NCBI GenBank assembly: GCA_036346225.1
Contig: JARFIW010000588.1
Location: 6,515,501 to 6,579,500 of the forward strand
Length of the DNA: 64,000 nt
Direction of reading: 5' to 3'
Source: Platerodrilus igneus
Lineage: Eukaryota > Arthropoda > Insecta > Coleoptera > Lycidae
In this document: in pieces, positions 12,639 through 24,918 of the stretch
How positions within the stretch are numbered: position 1 is the first letter of the stretch
How the letters are laid out: every line of letters begins with the position of its first letter
The notes under the pieces: generated by a model
The model's database searches: none
The model's input: only the letters and a program-made list of their open reading frames with translations
What the model was told of the DNA's origin: nothing
Position numbers and translations under genes: made by a program

Positions 12639-13091
12639 GATTCTAGGAAATCTCCTAAACCAACGCAAGTATGCTTTCTCGACTGGCAATTGTCACGTTT
12701 GGGCTCCCCTGCCTTGGACTTATCCTATTTTCTATTTACTAGCACAGATAGAAAATTACGAGATGAACATTACAATCACCTAATTGAAGAATATTACAAA
12801 AGTCTTTCGACATTTCTGTCGGAGTTAGGAAGCAATGTTGATAAATTATTTCCGTTTGAAGTACTACAAGAACATCTAAAGAAATTTTCTTTGTGGGGAT
12901 TACTCATGGCAACAATGGTAATCCATATAATGGTTAGTGAAACGGAAGAGATTCCGGACGTGCATAGTATTGAGTATGAAGATCCTTCTATACTAAGTAA
13001 ATTTTGGTTTGAAACAAAAAACTCCGACAAGTATAATATTAGAATTAGAGACGTAGTGTTAGATTTTGTTAAATTTAATTATGATTTTTAG
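12639..13091 (+). CDS. EcKL gene A, last exon (ecdysteroid-kinase-like)
   Basis: C-terminal 150 codons of an EcKinase / CHK-type small-molecule kinase (Pfam EcKinase family). These are cytosolic ATP-dependent phosphotransferases with an aminoglycoside-phosphotransferase-like fold; characterised members phosphorylate ecdysteroids and others are proposed to act in detoxification. The exon follows a tttttgttttag acceptor (AG at 12637-12638) in phase 0 and begins DSRKSPKPTQVCFLDWQLSR. The Asp of LDWQ is the expected metal-binding residue (counterpart of the kinase DFG Asp), followed by the family's SPALDLSYFLF segment. It ends FVKFNYDF at TAG 13089-13091. Exon 1 must lie left of the window. The substrate cannot be predicted. 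Confidence 0.88.
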   Translation, partial: DSRKSPKPTQVCFLDWQLSRLGSPALDLSYFLFTSTDRKLRDEHYNHLIEEYYKSLSTFLSELGSNVDKLFPFEVLQEHLKKFSLWGLLMATMVIHIMVSETEEIPDVHSIEYEDPSILSKFWFETKNSDKYNIRIRDVVLDFVKFNYDF

Positions 13092-13137
13092 TTATTTAAA
13101 ATCTTTAAAAATATACAGAAAGTACCTACTTGTGCAC

Positions 13138-13143
13138 AATAAA
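13138..13143 (+). promoter_or_regulatory. Probable polyadenylation signal of EcKL gene A
   Basis: AATAAA 47 bases after the stop codon, in sequence that gene B has lost (similarity between the two genes stops about 18 bases after their stops). Good position for a short insect 3' UTR. Confidence 0.5.
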
Positions 13144-13296
13144 AGTTTGGTTAAACGATATATTTTAAAACTTTAAAAATTGGTTTTGGTTTTGTTTTTC
13201 TAAAATTCTTATATTATAATTTGTATTTGTTATGTCTTTTCAATGACGCATTCATATTAAAGTAATTTAAAATAAGGAGAAGTGGAATTTTACCCG

Positions 13297-13690
13297 GAGG
13301 ATCCTCCAGGTGGATTTGGTCACCGCAGCGCCACCGGGCTAACCTAGGTTAACTCTACTGTTTTTTAAATCATTTTTATCCCCACCACTCTTACTCCAAA
13401 AATCGGTAACCCAACCCCTAAAATTTTCGAGATACCTTTCGGTGCCTATCGGATTCCCGCCTTTTTAATTTTTTTATCTTAAGATTAACCCTTATCGAGT
13501 TACAAACCTTAAACCTCAATTCTATAACTTTTTTATTTATAAACATTTCCTTAACGTGTAAAGTATTGGATATGCTCAAATCTTCTGGGAAGTCTGAACC
13601 CGACAATGCTTTTGGTCTAAGACCAACCCTTACAACTCCCAAACCCCAATTTTATAACTTTTTATTTATAAACATTTTGTTCGCGCCGTT
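13297..13690. repeat. Repeat D, copy 1
   Basis: Starts with the palindrome GGAGGATCCTCC and matches 45121-45640. It has a conserved opening (ccaggtggatttggtcacc, cagcgccaccgggctaacc), then cgagatacctttcggtgcc, then a unit of about 130 bp beginning tataacttttttatttataa that starts to repeat at 13650. No gene; the 74-codon minus frame is not conserved in the other copy. Class unknown. Confidence 0.6.
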
Positions 13691-14029
13691 TTTTGTTTAA
13701 AACGAATACTCGCGAAACGACTCGATAATATCGTGCCTCTAGAGACTGTTGTACGGGACGTGCGCGAGGATACAACAAACTTAGTTGCACTCTCTCAAAT
13801 CCTCTTATTATTTTCCTCATTCTTACCCTATCCAACCCCTTATGTGATACGGGCTACTGTTATACACAGACAATGCCGATCTACCAGTTCCAGTGATGCA
13901 TCCAACGATCTAGCTAGAACAACAAGTGCTGAAAATTTGGTGAGTGACTTTTACCGTAAACATAAATTGCATTTATTTTCCTCTACCTTTAACCCTCAAA
14001 AGATTATAGTCCACTAATTCTTAGACAAA

Positions 14030-14490
14030 TTTTGGTCCTTCGAGCCGGATAATAATTTGCCACCCTCGTGATTTTACCAGGTAAATTTATGCACGGTCAA
14101 GAAAGTTACGAAACACTTATCATTCTCTCTCACTCACACTTCAATAGTGTAAATGGAACGATTGGCACGTCGGTGATAATATTTGATAAAGTTTCAAAAC
14201 CATTAATTTCTATTCAGCAAGTTCGAGTTACTAATATTAGCATAATTTATGATAAGTGGTTGCTAGCATTATTATTAATACCTAAGTTTATTCTACCTTT
14301 CTGTCCGGTAGTTCTTTGACCCTGAATAGTTAAGAATATTTTAGCTAGAATAGGAGGGATGTAGTAAGGTTGATTTGTACCCTTTTAGATTTTTGTTTTT
14401 AGTAGTGAGTATAAGCGTTAACTAGGATGTTCATTTTTCATTATTATTGTGGAGAATAAAACCACATAACTGGAATCCAGTAATTATTCA
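14030..14490 (+). mobile_element. Possible LTR-retrotransposon relic
   Basis: Two weak signs only. At 14035-14050 ttttggtccttcgagccgg looks like the leader / primer-site region of some insect BEL-Pao-like elements (from memory). At about 14346-14358 the purine tract aataggaggga lies directly before TGTAGTAAGG, as a polypurine tract would before a 3' LTR, and an aataaaa box follows at about 14456. The second LTR and coding sequence are absent. The frames at 13733 and 14068 resemble nothing I know. Confidence 0.25.
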
Positions 14491-14597
14491 TTTCATGTTT
14501 TTAAGTAACCCACGATAAGAACCCGTAATTAAGAGTCCATATCCCTGAGTCTAGTTCAACATGGACTACTATTTTGTCCGTCGAATATAAGTGCACT

Positions 14598-15444
14598 TGA
14601 GGCCAAGTCCGATCTGCCTCTCAACACAGTTTATAAGTTATAAAACACGGAACTAAACGCCAGAGGCCAGAATTATGTCTAAAAATGGGTTAAAGTTTCT
14701 GGACTGCAATGAGCGTTGACCATTATGAATTAGGATCCATGTTCAGTTATAATAGAACAGAAATTAATAAAAATGTGGCTAGATAAAAGTGTGGCTAGAT
14801 TTTAAATAAAAAATATAATTCTTTAAATTGACATTTATGAGTTAGTTTTGAATTTAGATTTTTTTCTGTTCTCATTTTATAGGGAGACACTGCCTCACCT
14901 GCTTCACCGGGGAAGCCGTCTCTGCCTGACTTAATAATAAACCCCTCACCCGGAGGTGTTTTTTAACACACATCCTTTCTTCGAGTTGTTCCTTGAAATT
15001 TTTAAGTGTAAAAGAAGGCCGCGGACCAAAAAGATTAAAAAAACACCGAAGTGTAATGTAATTATGTTAGAATTGCGTAATGATAAACAGCATTAAATCA
15101 CTGTCGTTAAAATAATCATAATAAAGTTCTGTCACTCACAATCTAATCAGAAATGTATAATCATACACTTGACTTTGAATAAAGGTTTCACGTTTGTATT
15201 TGTTAAATATAATATAATTGCATTAGTAATGTTCAGCTGAAATTTAGCATTACGTAACTTCCTTATAGACTAACAAAAAAGTACCGTATAAACGTGTAGT
15301 CTCAAGGTTAAACATGTTTTTATGTTGTGAATTCGTAATCATATGCGATCTTGAAAAATAGTTTTTAAATTATATTAGTTACGGTTTAGTTATAACGACC
15401 GCTTACTTCGTTTGTGTTTATTAAAAAATTTCTGTTTTATAAAA
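14598..15444 (+). promoter_or_regulatory. 5' flank of EcKL gene B, shared with gene C
   Basis: About 850 bp upstream of the start codon are closely matched by 58543-59366 upstream of gene C, so promoter and 5' leader were duplicated with exon 1. Gene B alone has a doubled gtggctagat (about 14775-14802). The last 200 bp are nearly identical in both copies and end tttataaaaATGCAA, a favourable A-rich insect start context. No clear TATA box stands out; ttatattagttacggtttag (15370-15389) is the likeliest core region. Conservation here may reflect recent duplication rather than function. Confidence 0.5.
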
Positions 15445-16260
15445 ATGCAAGATACTCAAGATACGAATCTAATCACCGACGAAATTCGGAGTCTTCTGGA
15501 AAACATTGTAGATGATTTAGGTGTCATCAACTACACTATTACGTTAACGGAAGGAACCCAAAAGGGCGATAATTTTTTGGGAATAATTACCAGAGCTAAA
15601 GTTCGAGGACGCCAAACAAAAACAGGTGACGACGTTAATCTGAATTTTATAATCAAAAGCGCCCCAAGACAAGGACTAATCAGAGCAGTAGGTCCATTGC
15701 GAATAGCATACGAACGAGAAATATATGTATACAATAACATATTTCCGGAATTCGTAAACTTTCAACAGGAACATTGCGTTAAAAACCACTTTGCGTCTTG
15801 TGCAAAATTCTACAAGTCAAGCATGGCGGAATTAAACGAAGTTTTAATAATGGAAGATATGAAAAGTTTAGGCTTTGAACTGCATAAACGCAGCGTACCT
15901 TTAAATTATGATCATGCCTTGCTTGTAATGCGAGAGTATGGAAAACTTCATGCTCTTTCGTTTGCTTTGCGTGATCAGAAACCTGAACTTTTTACAAAAC
16001 TCACCCAAAATCTGGACGAGCGATTTGCTAAATTTTGGAGAGATAATCATGATATTAATACAAATATGAAACAGCAAAATGGTCGTATATTAAATGCTTT
16101 TGATCCAGTTGAAGATGAAGTGATTTATAAAAGACTTCAAAATTTTAAAGATAACAGTTTAGAGATGTTAATACCGTTATTGGATGCAGAATCTGCTGGA
16201 GAACATAGTGTTATAAATCATGGCGACACATGGATAGGCAACATGCTTTTCAAATATGAC
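15445..16260 (+). CDS. EcKL gene B, exon 1 (ecdysteroid-kinase-like)
   Basis: First 272 codons of the one complete gene, to be joined to 31551-32003 (422 residues in all, normal for the family). Visible landmarks: QKGDNFLG at 39-46 (glycine-loop counterpart), FIIK with Lys71 (ATP-binding lysine), AYEREIYVY near 88-96 (helix-C glutamate region), VLIMEDM at 133-139 (hinge), YGKLHA near 165-170, and the catalytic INHGDTWIGN at 257-266, with Asp261 as expected base and Asn266 for metal. The start is ATG 15445; the frame runs 33 bases further upstream but has no ATG there. The exon ends FKYD with donor GTAAGT at 16261, phase 0. Reading into the intron stops after three codons. No signal peptide, so probably cytosolic. 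Confidence 0.92.
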
Positions 16261-16297
16261 GTAAGTAAATAAACTATGCAGAAACACTCAAATATTA

Positions 16298-19200
16298 TTA
16301 TTATATAAATGCTGATGTGATAACGCCTCGCGTTGGAACGCCGCTAAATTAGTACTATAACAACGGCTAGCTTTGGGCGTCGCTAAATTAGTGCTGTGAT
16401 ACAGATACAGCAAATTGTAAAATTTGATGCCGACTTACCTTCCTTTCTAAGTTTTCTTTGTCTGGCTAGCTCAACGGAAATAATAATGTTTACAAAATGA
16501 AATCAAACACAGCAATATCATAAAGCATCTAACTCTCATACAAAAGAATATAAAACATTTACATCATAGTTTCTTTCAAACATACAATTTATTCCTAACA
16601 AGTACCATTTTAAAAAATGTTGCTCACCTTATCTAGATTTAAATTTACAGACCTCAGATTTCTTTTCTTGTGGATAGTTTACCTGGCTTTCATTCCCACG
16701 CTTGTGCGGTTTGTTTTGGCCAAAAAAAACCTTGTCACATATTCTATTTTAAAAAATCAGAGTGTTTCAAACACTGACCGCAAACTTTCCTGGTAAAAAC
16801 CCAACAAAATAATATTATATGATTAGGACTATTCTACCTTAAAGTAAATGACAAATATTCAAATATCAGTTACAAATTAAAAAATTCTAAGAGTAATACT
16901 TGCAAAATCCAAAAGCACTTTTCCAATTCGTAATTAACAGTAATAAATATCTTCTGCTTCTATTTTATATTGACATCAAAATCAGCTTACAAAATTTTGC
17001 ATTCGCTTAAATCTCCATTTAGGACCATCAGTTTCCAAAGTGCATCTTCAAAACAATTATTTAAGTTAATTTTTAAGTAGCTTTTTAAACGAAGCAGTTC
17101 TCATCTTTATTGTATATTATAAAATCAAATAACTGCATTTAACAACTTTCATATCTATGCAGGTTACGTTTAAAACTAACTTCTGTATTCACTGTTACAT
17201 CGTAATTATTAATTACCGTATGTGTATTGCATACTTTAAAACAATTTTCTCTTAAAGTAACATTATAGCAATCAAATTCATGAATGAATCTAATGTCGAT
17301 TGCTTCTGCTTATATATAAAAATTATCTCCATTTCTAGAGCTTTCGAGCTCCATATGGAACATAGTACGCCATAATGATGCAAGATTTTTGGAAATTCCT
17401 CGTTTTATTACCTCATTGGCATGATTTATTTTTTAGTAACGTACACTGTCCATCTTTCTCTAATACATATAAGGTTAATGGTTGCATTGCATCTATCCTA
17501 TAGTAATACAAAAGATGATAAATATTTCGTATCAATTTTATTAGTTTTTAATGTTTCTGCAACTTCTTAGAATAAATGTTTAATTATTAATTAGATCTTT
17601 AAGTACAGATGACGCATTTTCTGTCTTAATCTCGAAACTTCTAAAGAATTCTTTATTTAAAAATAAATTTATGTTATACAAAAGACAATTTGGCTCATTA
17701 ATTTAAACTTTAGTTGCTCAATGAAGCAAACGATTTGCATTATTAACGATTGTAATAAAAGATATTGGTTTTTCCGCTAAATTATGCAACGGCAAATGTA
17801 TTTTTTATGATAACTAATAAGTTAAAATAAATGGCTTTGTATTTACGCTTGAAAATGATCGATTTGTATATTGTTTACAGATTGAAATTCGTTTTTACAT
17901 TTACGGCTTAAATTTGTACACATTATTGATTTAAAAATTGAGACTTTTAAATACACGAAAAGTGTGTTCTGTCTTGCATTAATGGCTGTCTTTACAATAC
18001 GCTTTTATTATATAGGTTGATTATTTACACGCACAGAATTCCATTTAACGGCTAAAAAGTACGCTTGTATTATACACGGTGAACCATGCATTTTCAAAAT
18101 TTTTAATTTTTTTCTGGATTCTTTTATATCTTGTTGGAATTTATTTGTAGAATTTGGGTTTCAATAACCTGTACAGATAGATGTTATCATAATAATCCGT
18201 ATTAATTAACGACCTTTGGAATCTTCCAGACTAACTTGGGAGCCTAACTCCCGCAGTTGTTTCAATAATTATCAGGGGTGTATTACGGGTATTACACAGC
18301 TTGACTACTTTGTTAAAATTTTATTTCTAACAAATTAATTATTTAATTGATGTCTACTAGATATGAATGTAGTAATAAAACTAATATATAAAGTTTCTAA
18401 ATAATTACTCTTAATTAAAGTGAAACTTTCATATTCAAAACAAAAATTCTAAAATAAAATCGTCTGTCTTAGACAACAAAAAAGTATTCTTATCGCAACA
18501 CTCACCGTCTGTTTTCTTCGTGTGGCATGTAACGAACCTTGAAAAGACGGATAACCCAATAACAAGCGGTTTCCCATTAGAGGTCTCCTAATATAAAATC
18601 TGGATCCCAGTGAAACAGGTATAACGCATGTTCTGACGAATGTCAACCAAAGCCAATGAACTCTACTTCAACGATGTTCGATAGGGAATTTTTTGATCTA
18701 TCGAGATCACCGTTCCAACACGCCTTTCATAATTGTTGTCGTATTATCATTATGCGATAAACCATCTTTTGCGCTTGAAACGAGATTCGGATATGCCTTC
18801 TGCGTGGGAAGTATTTAACATTATTATCTGCAACGTTTATGAATTTTCTTTAACGGAGGTTATGTTCGAGATTATTTAACTTGACATATTTTAAATGAAC
18901 TTCTTAACTTAAAATTACTGCATGGTTTCATTACTGTCCATTATTTTACATACTTTGATTTAATTGCGCCGAAAAAAAACAAAAAAAATTGGACAGGGTT
19001 TTCAAACAGGAGAAATATTCGAACCATTGATTAATATTACCCCAATTTCATCGCATAAGTATATAATAAAACGCCCACGCATTGCAATTCTCCAGTGTGC
19101 TGTCTTGGAACTAGGGAAAGACATCCTCGAACCTCAACAGATAGCCAGATACTAACCCGCTTGAGCGTAACAGCTGATTACCGCATCGCGAAACAAACAA

Positions 19201-19413
19201 CACCAGACGTGGCCCTGAATCGAAAGATGCACAATTTTCGTGGTGACATCATTTGAACTTAGACAAATTTAAAAGTACGTTATCGGTTTTAGAAAATTTG
19301 AAACTTTATTTATGAGGGATATGAATACTTCAGGTGTTTTGTAATTCTATTGTATTAAATATTTTTCCAAAATGGAAATTAATGGAACACCTCTCGTGAC
19401 TCCTTATCGCGTC
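16298..19413 (+). mobile_element. Repeat W region in the gene B intron
   Basis: Starts with two head units of about 57 bp (acgcctcgcgttggaacgcc, then cggctagctttgggcgtcgc, each followed by gctaaattagt) at 16310-16405, and stops at the gtcaatatatattgctgtga border of the next element. The roughly 3-kb interior has no partner in this window and no credible gene; frames at 18449 (minus) and 18964 (plus) are short and isolated. I treat it as one or more head-repeat elements plus old intron sequence, with internal limits uncertain. Confidence 0.4.
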
Positions 19414-19415
19414 AA

Positions 19416-21604
19416 TATATATTGCTGTGAAATTCTCCTTTGAATGCGGGAACTGGCCCTTAAAAAAAACATTCGAGCCCCACAGATTGGGCGTCATATT
19501 TGCTGTGAAACCACCAAACTCCGGGTACTCCGCTTTAAGAATCGAGCCCCTACGAATTGGATGCCAAAGAATGCTGTGAAACCTACAAAGTTATTAAATT
19601 ACCTGGTTCGTTGACTTTCTTCTGTTAATCGCCTCGGCTGCTCCCCTAGATAACTTTCGTCCTCATTCATAAAAAAAAAACAAACACATTCCTACCACAA
19701 ACACGAACGTTAACTCTATTTACATCAATATTCACAATACATTAAAATTTCAAAATTAAATTTTGAAATAAATTTCAGTATCAGAAATTTTCAAGATTAC
19801 ATTTATTATCATTTAAATGTGCATCCTGAATTAAAGTCCTTGTTGGATGCCTACTAATTAATGTAACAATATATGCAGACCGGAGTCTGAGTACAAAGGA
19901 GCATCTACCACCCTTTACGTTAATTAACCAGGTTCGTCTAATTGAGCTCAAAGACATACCCAAATTTTCATCATAATTCAGAACATCAATACTAAATACC
20001 CTTTCTACTTAAACAAGCAAATTTCATCTTAAAATTAAAATTTTATGGTTAGTACAATTTCACTAATGTCCATTTAAAGTAAATCAATTATAAAGTTATT
20101 CAACACACACAAAAATATCAAAGTTCAAACAAAATAGTATAAATTACCTGAAGGTTACTGCACTCGTAGCTTCAATGTACATCGTCCCTTTTGTTAATCA
20201 CACCATTCCAACTGGATTATATTTACAGCTTCTGATTCTCAACGCTTTTAAAATTTTCTCCATCACCATTTATTTAAATTTGTCTCAGGGCTTTTCCGGA
20301 ACTCATCTGTGTATATCTGACCCTTGTTTTGTGGATCCAGACACGTTTATGAACCATTTAATCATTAACACCCCCGAAAATAGCAAAGAAATTCATACTT
20401 CTTTCACCAATATACGCCAAAACTGCCTACTTTTGTGTATACATTTGTCGTTGTAAATTTTACTAATTGGTGCAGTGATACTAAATTGTATTACCTTGTA
20501 TCTAAGTGCACTCAAGTACATTCATGTTAGCACGTAAATAACAAACTGTTTTAAATCACCAAAATATACGAGCAAACTTTTAATTATTCTATCAAACTAA
20601 AATGCACTGTTTAACGTCTTGAATCAAGTCGCGGATGTAAGAGAGCTTGTTTATATTCACCTCGGTATATATAGCGGTTAGCCTGTCTGTCGGTCTGTTC
20701 CCCAAAACGGGCAATTCTAAAGAATTTCGCATGCTAGGTTCCCAGTCCGTAGCCTGTGCGTCGGTTTTTACGAATTTTGTACTCGCCCCAGTTAAATCTC
20801 AGAAATTTCAACACGGCACGCAATGTCTGGAAATAACTAATTGACTTCTATACCGAAATGTTATTTTTACCTCTCAAATTTTGCCTTTTACTTTCAACCA
20901 ATCGCAACCCCATGACGTTGCTCAAATCACGCTTTTAATTATTAGTGTCTTTGTCTTACGCACATTATCTTTCCTTCTCTAACCTGTACATTATTGGTGC
21001 AAATTGATATTCCTTACTATCGATTATTTTCAGTCCATGTGGACTATCTGGGTTAAATAACCCCGTATCGCGCCCCGGTTTCTCCAAGATTCTTTGTAAC
21101 CATTAATTATCTGCAAAATTTACGCCGAATGAGCTTTTTAAACTACGCAGGTGTTCAAACATATACTATTAATTCTCAGAGCTTTATTTTATTGGGTTTT
21201 TACAAGTTTTCATAGATATTATATGTTACTAACGGTTCAATTAACTTCAATTAAAATTAATACCCTTTAAATTTTAGTAAATCCTAACTAAATATTAATT
21301 ATTATCTGTACGTTTTGTTTAATACCGGTTACTTAAAATAGGGTTAATTAATATAAATTTTGCACGTAATTTCCATTTGTTTCTTTCCTCGGAATAATTA
21401 CATTACACGTAGAGCTTTTTAATACTGCTTCTTTTGATATAAAGCGTCTTGTACATGATTTAAATCTCTTATGTTTAATGAAACTAATAAATTTTTATGC
21501 TTCACGGTTTTAATAACGCGTATTATCTAATAAAATTCCTTATACACGGTGATTAAAATTATTTGATGTAATTATTTAATTTTCTACCCTGGTCTAAATA
21601 TGAG

Positions 21605-21607
<3 letters not shown>
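19416..21607 (+). mobile_element. Repeat Y, copy 3
   Basis: Bounded by atatattgctgtgaaatt on the left and an (AT)n run on the right. The head contains two hairpin-type units, gagccccacagattgggcgt (19473-19492) and cgagcccctacgaattggat (19543-19562), each followed by a gctgtgaaacc spacer. The distal kilobase aligns with Y copies 1 and 2 (ttattgggtttttac, cggttacttaaaa, tttgcacgtaatttcc); the middle is more diverged. No conserved reading frame. Confidence 0.6.

Positions 21608-21640
<33 letters not shown>
21608..21640. repeat. (AT)n microsatellite
   Basis: AT run at the border between Y copy 3 and the mariner-derived element. Confidence 0.9.
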
Positions 21641-21641
<1 letters not shown>

Positions 21642-22049
21642 GTGTGTCCCAACGCATACGTAACGCTCGATTACTGCTTAACAGTAACCTTTAGCGAAAA
21701 AACTTTCAAATAAATCTTATGTATATTCAAAATGTCTACAACGTAAAATTAATTAGTATTATACAAGGTGCTCAATAAAAAAGTTATGTACCAAAGTTAT
21801 GTTTTTTTAAATCGAACACCCAGTATTTTATTACAAATTCTGATTGCTCGTACCAAACTAGGGTAACTTTTATCAGGATTACCTATACCTAAATCTCAGA
21901 GTTGTTGAGATATTCAACTTTTTTTAAAATCGCATGATTCATTAAAATTTTTGTAACGCCATGATTTAGATGATGCTGAACATTTAACTTTTGTAGGGAA
22001 ATAGTATGAACTTGTAGTTAATGGAAACATAACACTAGTTATCAAAATA

Positions 22050-22137
22050 ATATACAGGGTGTCTATTGCATCGTTCTCTGTTTATTGAACAATTAATGCA
22101 ATTAAGTCGCTTATTTTAAATGGAACACCCTGTATAT
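22050..22137. repeat. Short inverted-repeat element (aatatacagggtgt ends)
   Basis: About 88 bp with near-perfect 14-bp inverted ends (aatatacagggtgt and the matching acaccctgtatatt), inside the mariner-derived element. Related accctgtat motifs recur in X (8010-8170) and at the right end of Y. Confidence 0.5.
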
Positions 22138-22414
22138 TTTCAAGTAGTCTAATGTAAAATTAAATTCTCCATTAAACAATATTAGGTTACCCTATATTCA
22201 TATTCAACCGTTTCCGAGTTATTAGCGAATAATTAAAAATGTTGGTACATAATTCTAAAGTTGGGTATAATTTACTTTGATCACAGGCGGCGGCGCGTTA
22301 CCTACCAAATAATATTAACTATTTGACTTCGTTGCAACAGCAGCCATGTTTAAGTTTTGTTTTTGTTGTTTATCAGTTTTGTATCTGTGTTGTTGTGAGG
22401 TGAACATTTGTAAA

Positions 22415-22525
22415 ATGAAAACCTATGGTCTTAACGAAAGGGTTGATATGATGTTGGTAGTTGGCGAAGCTGAAGAAAATTGTCTATTAGCTACAAGAAT
22501 TTACGCTCAGAAATTTCCTAACTAG
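22415..22525 (+). pseudogene. Transposase N-terminal fragment (DUF4817-like)
   Basis: ATG 22415 opens a 36-codon frame, beginning MKTYGLNERVDMMLVVGEAE and ending IYAQKFPN, closed by TAG 22523-22525. The spacing of ERVDM, the central GEAEEN and LLATRIYAQKFPN fits the helix-turn-helix start (DUF4817 type) found on many insect mariner-like proteins. After the stop, another frame continues FERLLQRSNRAFR straight into the terminal inverted repeat, suggesting a small frameshift where the rest of the gene was deleted. Too short to be functional. Confidence 0.55.
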
Positions 22526-22587
22526 CTACGTTTGAAAGATTATTGCAACGCAGTAATCGAGCGTTTCGTATGCGTTGGGACTCCCAG

Positions 22588-24918
22588 TATATTGCTGTGA
22601 TAAGGGGTTGTTTAAGGGTGTCTTATATAGCAAAGGTCGTGCAGGAATCATAAATTATAATAGGAAGCAGAAAACTGCATTTATTTAGTAGAAAATTGAG
22701 TAATTGGGATAGTTTGTAAATAGTAAGCATTTAACACCTAGTATATAGAGAATAAGTAGTTTTAAGCGACGCAAATGAACACATCTTATAACAATAAGAC
22801 GCATAGTTAGCATAGAAATAGGTAATCTATACATGAGGTGAATAACAAATATTTAACACCCGGTATATAGAGTTTTAGTAATTTTAAGTAATGCAAACAA
22901 TGATATTTTTTAGTAGAAGCACGCGTATTTAGAAGTAAGCATAGTTCATGTAATTAAACGCGCATTCAAAAAGGATTCTAATTAGTTATGATATAATACG
23001 GAGATAAGAGATAAAACTTAACAAAGCTTTGTGTAAGTGCGTACAAACAATCAACATTTTTGATAAGAAAAGGTAATCAAAGATGCGTAAATAAATAAAC
23101 ATACATGAAAATTATTTACTCAATTATTTACTCAAAACACCGCATGGTCTGATAACAAAGCATCTGTAGCAAACAACCATTACTCGAAAAGCCAAGAATG
23201 TTACATCAGAAAACCACTTTAAGTGTAGCAAATACAAAGACCTCATTGGTTAAGATTAGCGACGAACTTGTAAGCCAAACCCACATACAAAGGGGGATCT
23301 ACCCATATATTAACAGCGAGTAATGATAACGGAGCTCGGTTTCAACTCAACAAGACCAAACTGCGTTACTCTGAATCTAAGAGTAACGCGAGTTAAGGTT
23401 CGTGGTTTCGAGCGGTCCTTTTTAAAAAGACTCTTTGAATTTTAACACATTTATTTAATTGTTTATACAGAAATTAATGTTGAATTTAGATAATCTTGAA
23501 TTATTACTCTAAGTCCAAAACTATTAATTAATTGTACAGTGAGTTATTTACGAACTGCAATGCAAAAGCTGAACGTTTGATGAACTGCCTGCGAGTGGAG
23601 CTCCCGGGCCTTATATAATCTCCCTACCCCCTCACAGTTCTGTGGGAACTTGCAGATCTAATGTCTGCTTATACTTGACTCTATTCATGATACATAGTTG
23701 CTATCTTAAAAGCTATTCATAATTACAATGTTGCAGGCTTACTTCTGCGTAATCTCGGTACGTGACTTCCTACGGCCGTCTGTGACCTGACAACTGCAGT
23801 TTCACTTATCCTTGTGCTACTTTGTAGCGCTTCCGTTCACATGAACGTTTATAAACTGAAATAAATTGTAATAAATTGTCTTTTAATTACATTGTTGCAT
23901 TTTCCTAATATTTCCTAATAACTTTATTAGTTTCATAGGTATAACAAATGGGGGATCACATAACTCGCGTAATAATATTTTAATAGTAAAATTGTTTAGT
24001 GACAGATAGTGCTACGAATATAAAAATTTCTATTGCCGATTAACGTAAGTAGAATTTGGGGAATTTATTTAAACTAAAATAAGATAATAGGGCTCCAGAG
24101 GGCGACGACAATAATCCGGAGGCTGGTGACAATAATTCAAGTGTATAATAATTCGAGGAAATGTAATAAATTCAAGTCTGATGACAATAATTTCGAAATC
24201 CAGAGGGCGACGTAATTCAGAGGATAAAATTTCAAATGGGTATATAGTAATTCCGAATTGGTGGAGAATAATTTCGAATACGATGTTAATGATCCAAATG
24301 GATGGTATAATAATGCATGGAAAATTCTAATTGATGTTGGTTGATAATGGATGCGTCGATAATCTTAGTACAATTTTGAGTTGCGAGAAAGAAATAAAGA
24401 AGTACGAAGTAAACAGACCAGGCTAGATCTTATTAGTTTTAAGACATTTTTTTTTATTTGAATTTGAATATTGAATTTGCCTAATTAAGATAAACTTGTG
24501 TAACAGAGTTAGCAACGAACTTTGCATACGTTGAAATTACGTAATATAATAAAGGGGTTTTGAACGTTCTAGGCTTCTTGGATAAAAAGAATAGTTTTTG
24601 GTATCTTTAGATTGATTGCAAAGCATATGATTTTTGAGATAAATAAGAATTACAATATTGATTGATTAAAAAGTGTATTTTAATAATTTTCAAAACCTGT
24701 ACATAATATTTGTTTTCATTATATGGAATTAATTAACTTCATTTTATAATTCAAACAAAGAGGTAATCATAAAGGGGTAAAAGGAAGAAGAATTGATTAT
24801 CGTAACTTTGTGTAGAATAATAATAAAAGCTAGCCGTGGCAGAATAATAAAATTAGTGCCAGTGAAATTTGATTAGGAAAACACGGAGAGGTGGAGTCAA
24901 GTAAAAAACACGTAAATA

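Larger units (their letters stand above)
21646..22581 (+). mobile_element. Mariner-type deletion derivative with 32-bp terminal inverted repeats
   Basis: The termini 21646-21677 and 22550-22581 are inverted copies of 32 bp with one mismatch (GTCCCAACGCATACG start, GCTCGATTACTGC end). The 936-bp interior keeps the first 36 codons of a transposase-like protein near the right end and little else that codes. It is therefore most simply an internally deleted, non-autonomous copy that would depend on a transposase elsewhere. Upstream it contains CAGGGTGT-type inverted repeats. It lies inside the gene B intron, directly next to X copy 5. Confidence 0.8.

Noticed and set aside
13733..14319. Two plus-strand frames of 94 and 83 codons as genes
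   Set aside because: No start context, no recognisable domain, no partner in the duplicated gene C flank, and a low-complexity N-terminal half.
14858..14882. Splice-acceptor-like tttctgttctcattttatag before gene B, suggesting a 5' UTR exon
   Set aside because: The AG is changed to TG at the matching place in gene C, and no donor is evident upstream, so support is too weak.
15412..15444. Extending EcKL gene B upstream by 11 codons
   Set aside because: The codon at 15412 is TTG. The first ATG in frame is 15445 and has a good A-rich context, and the same holds for gene C.
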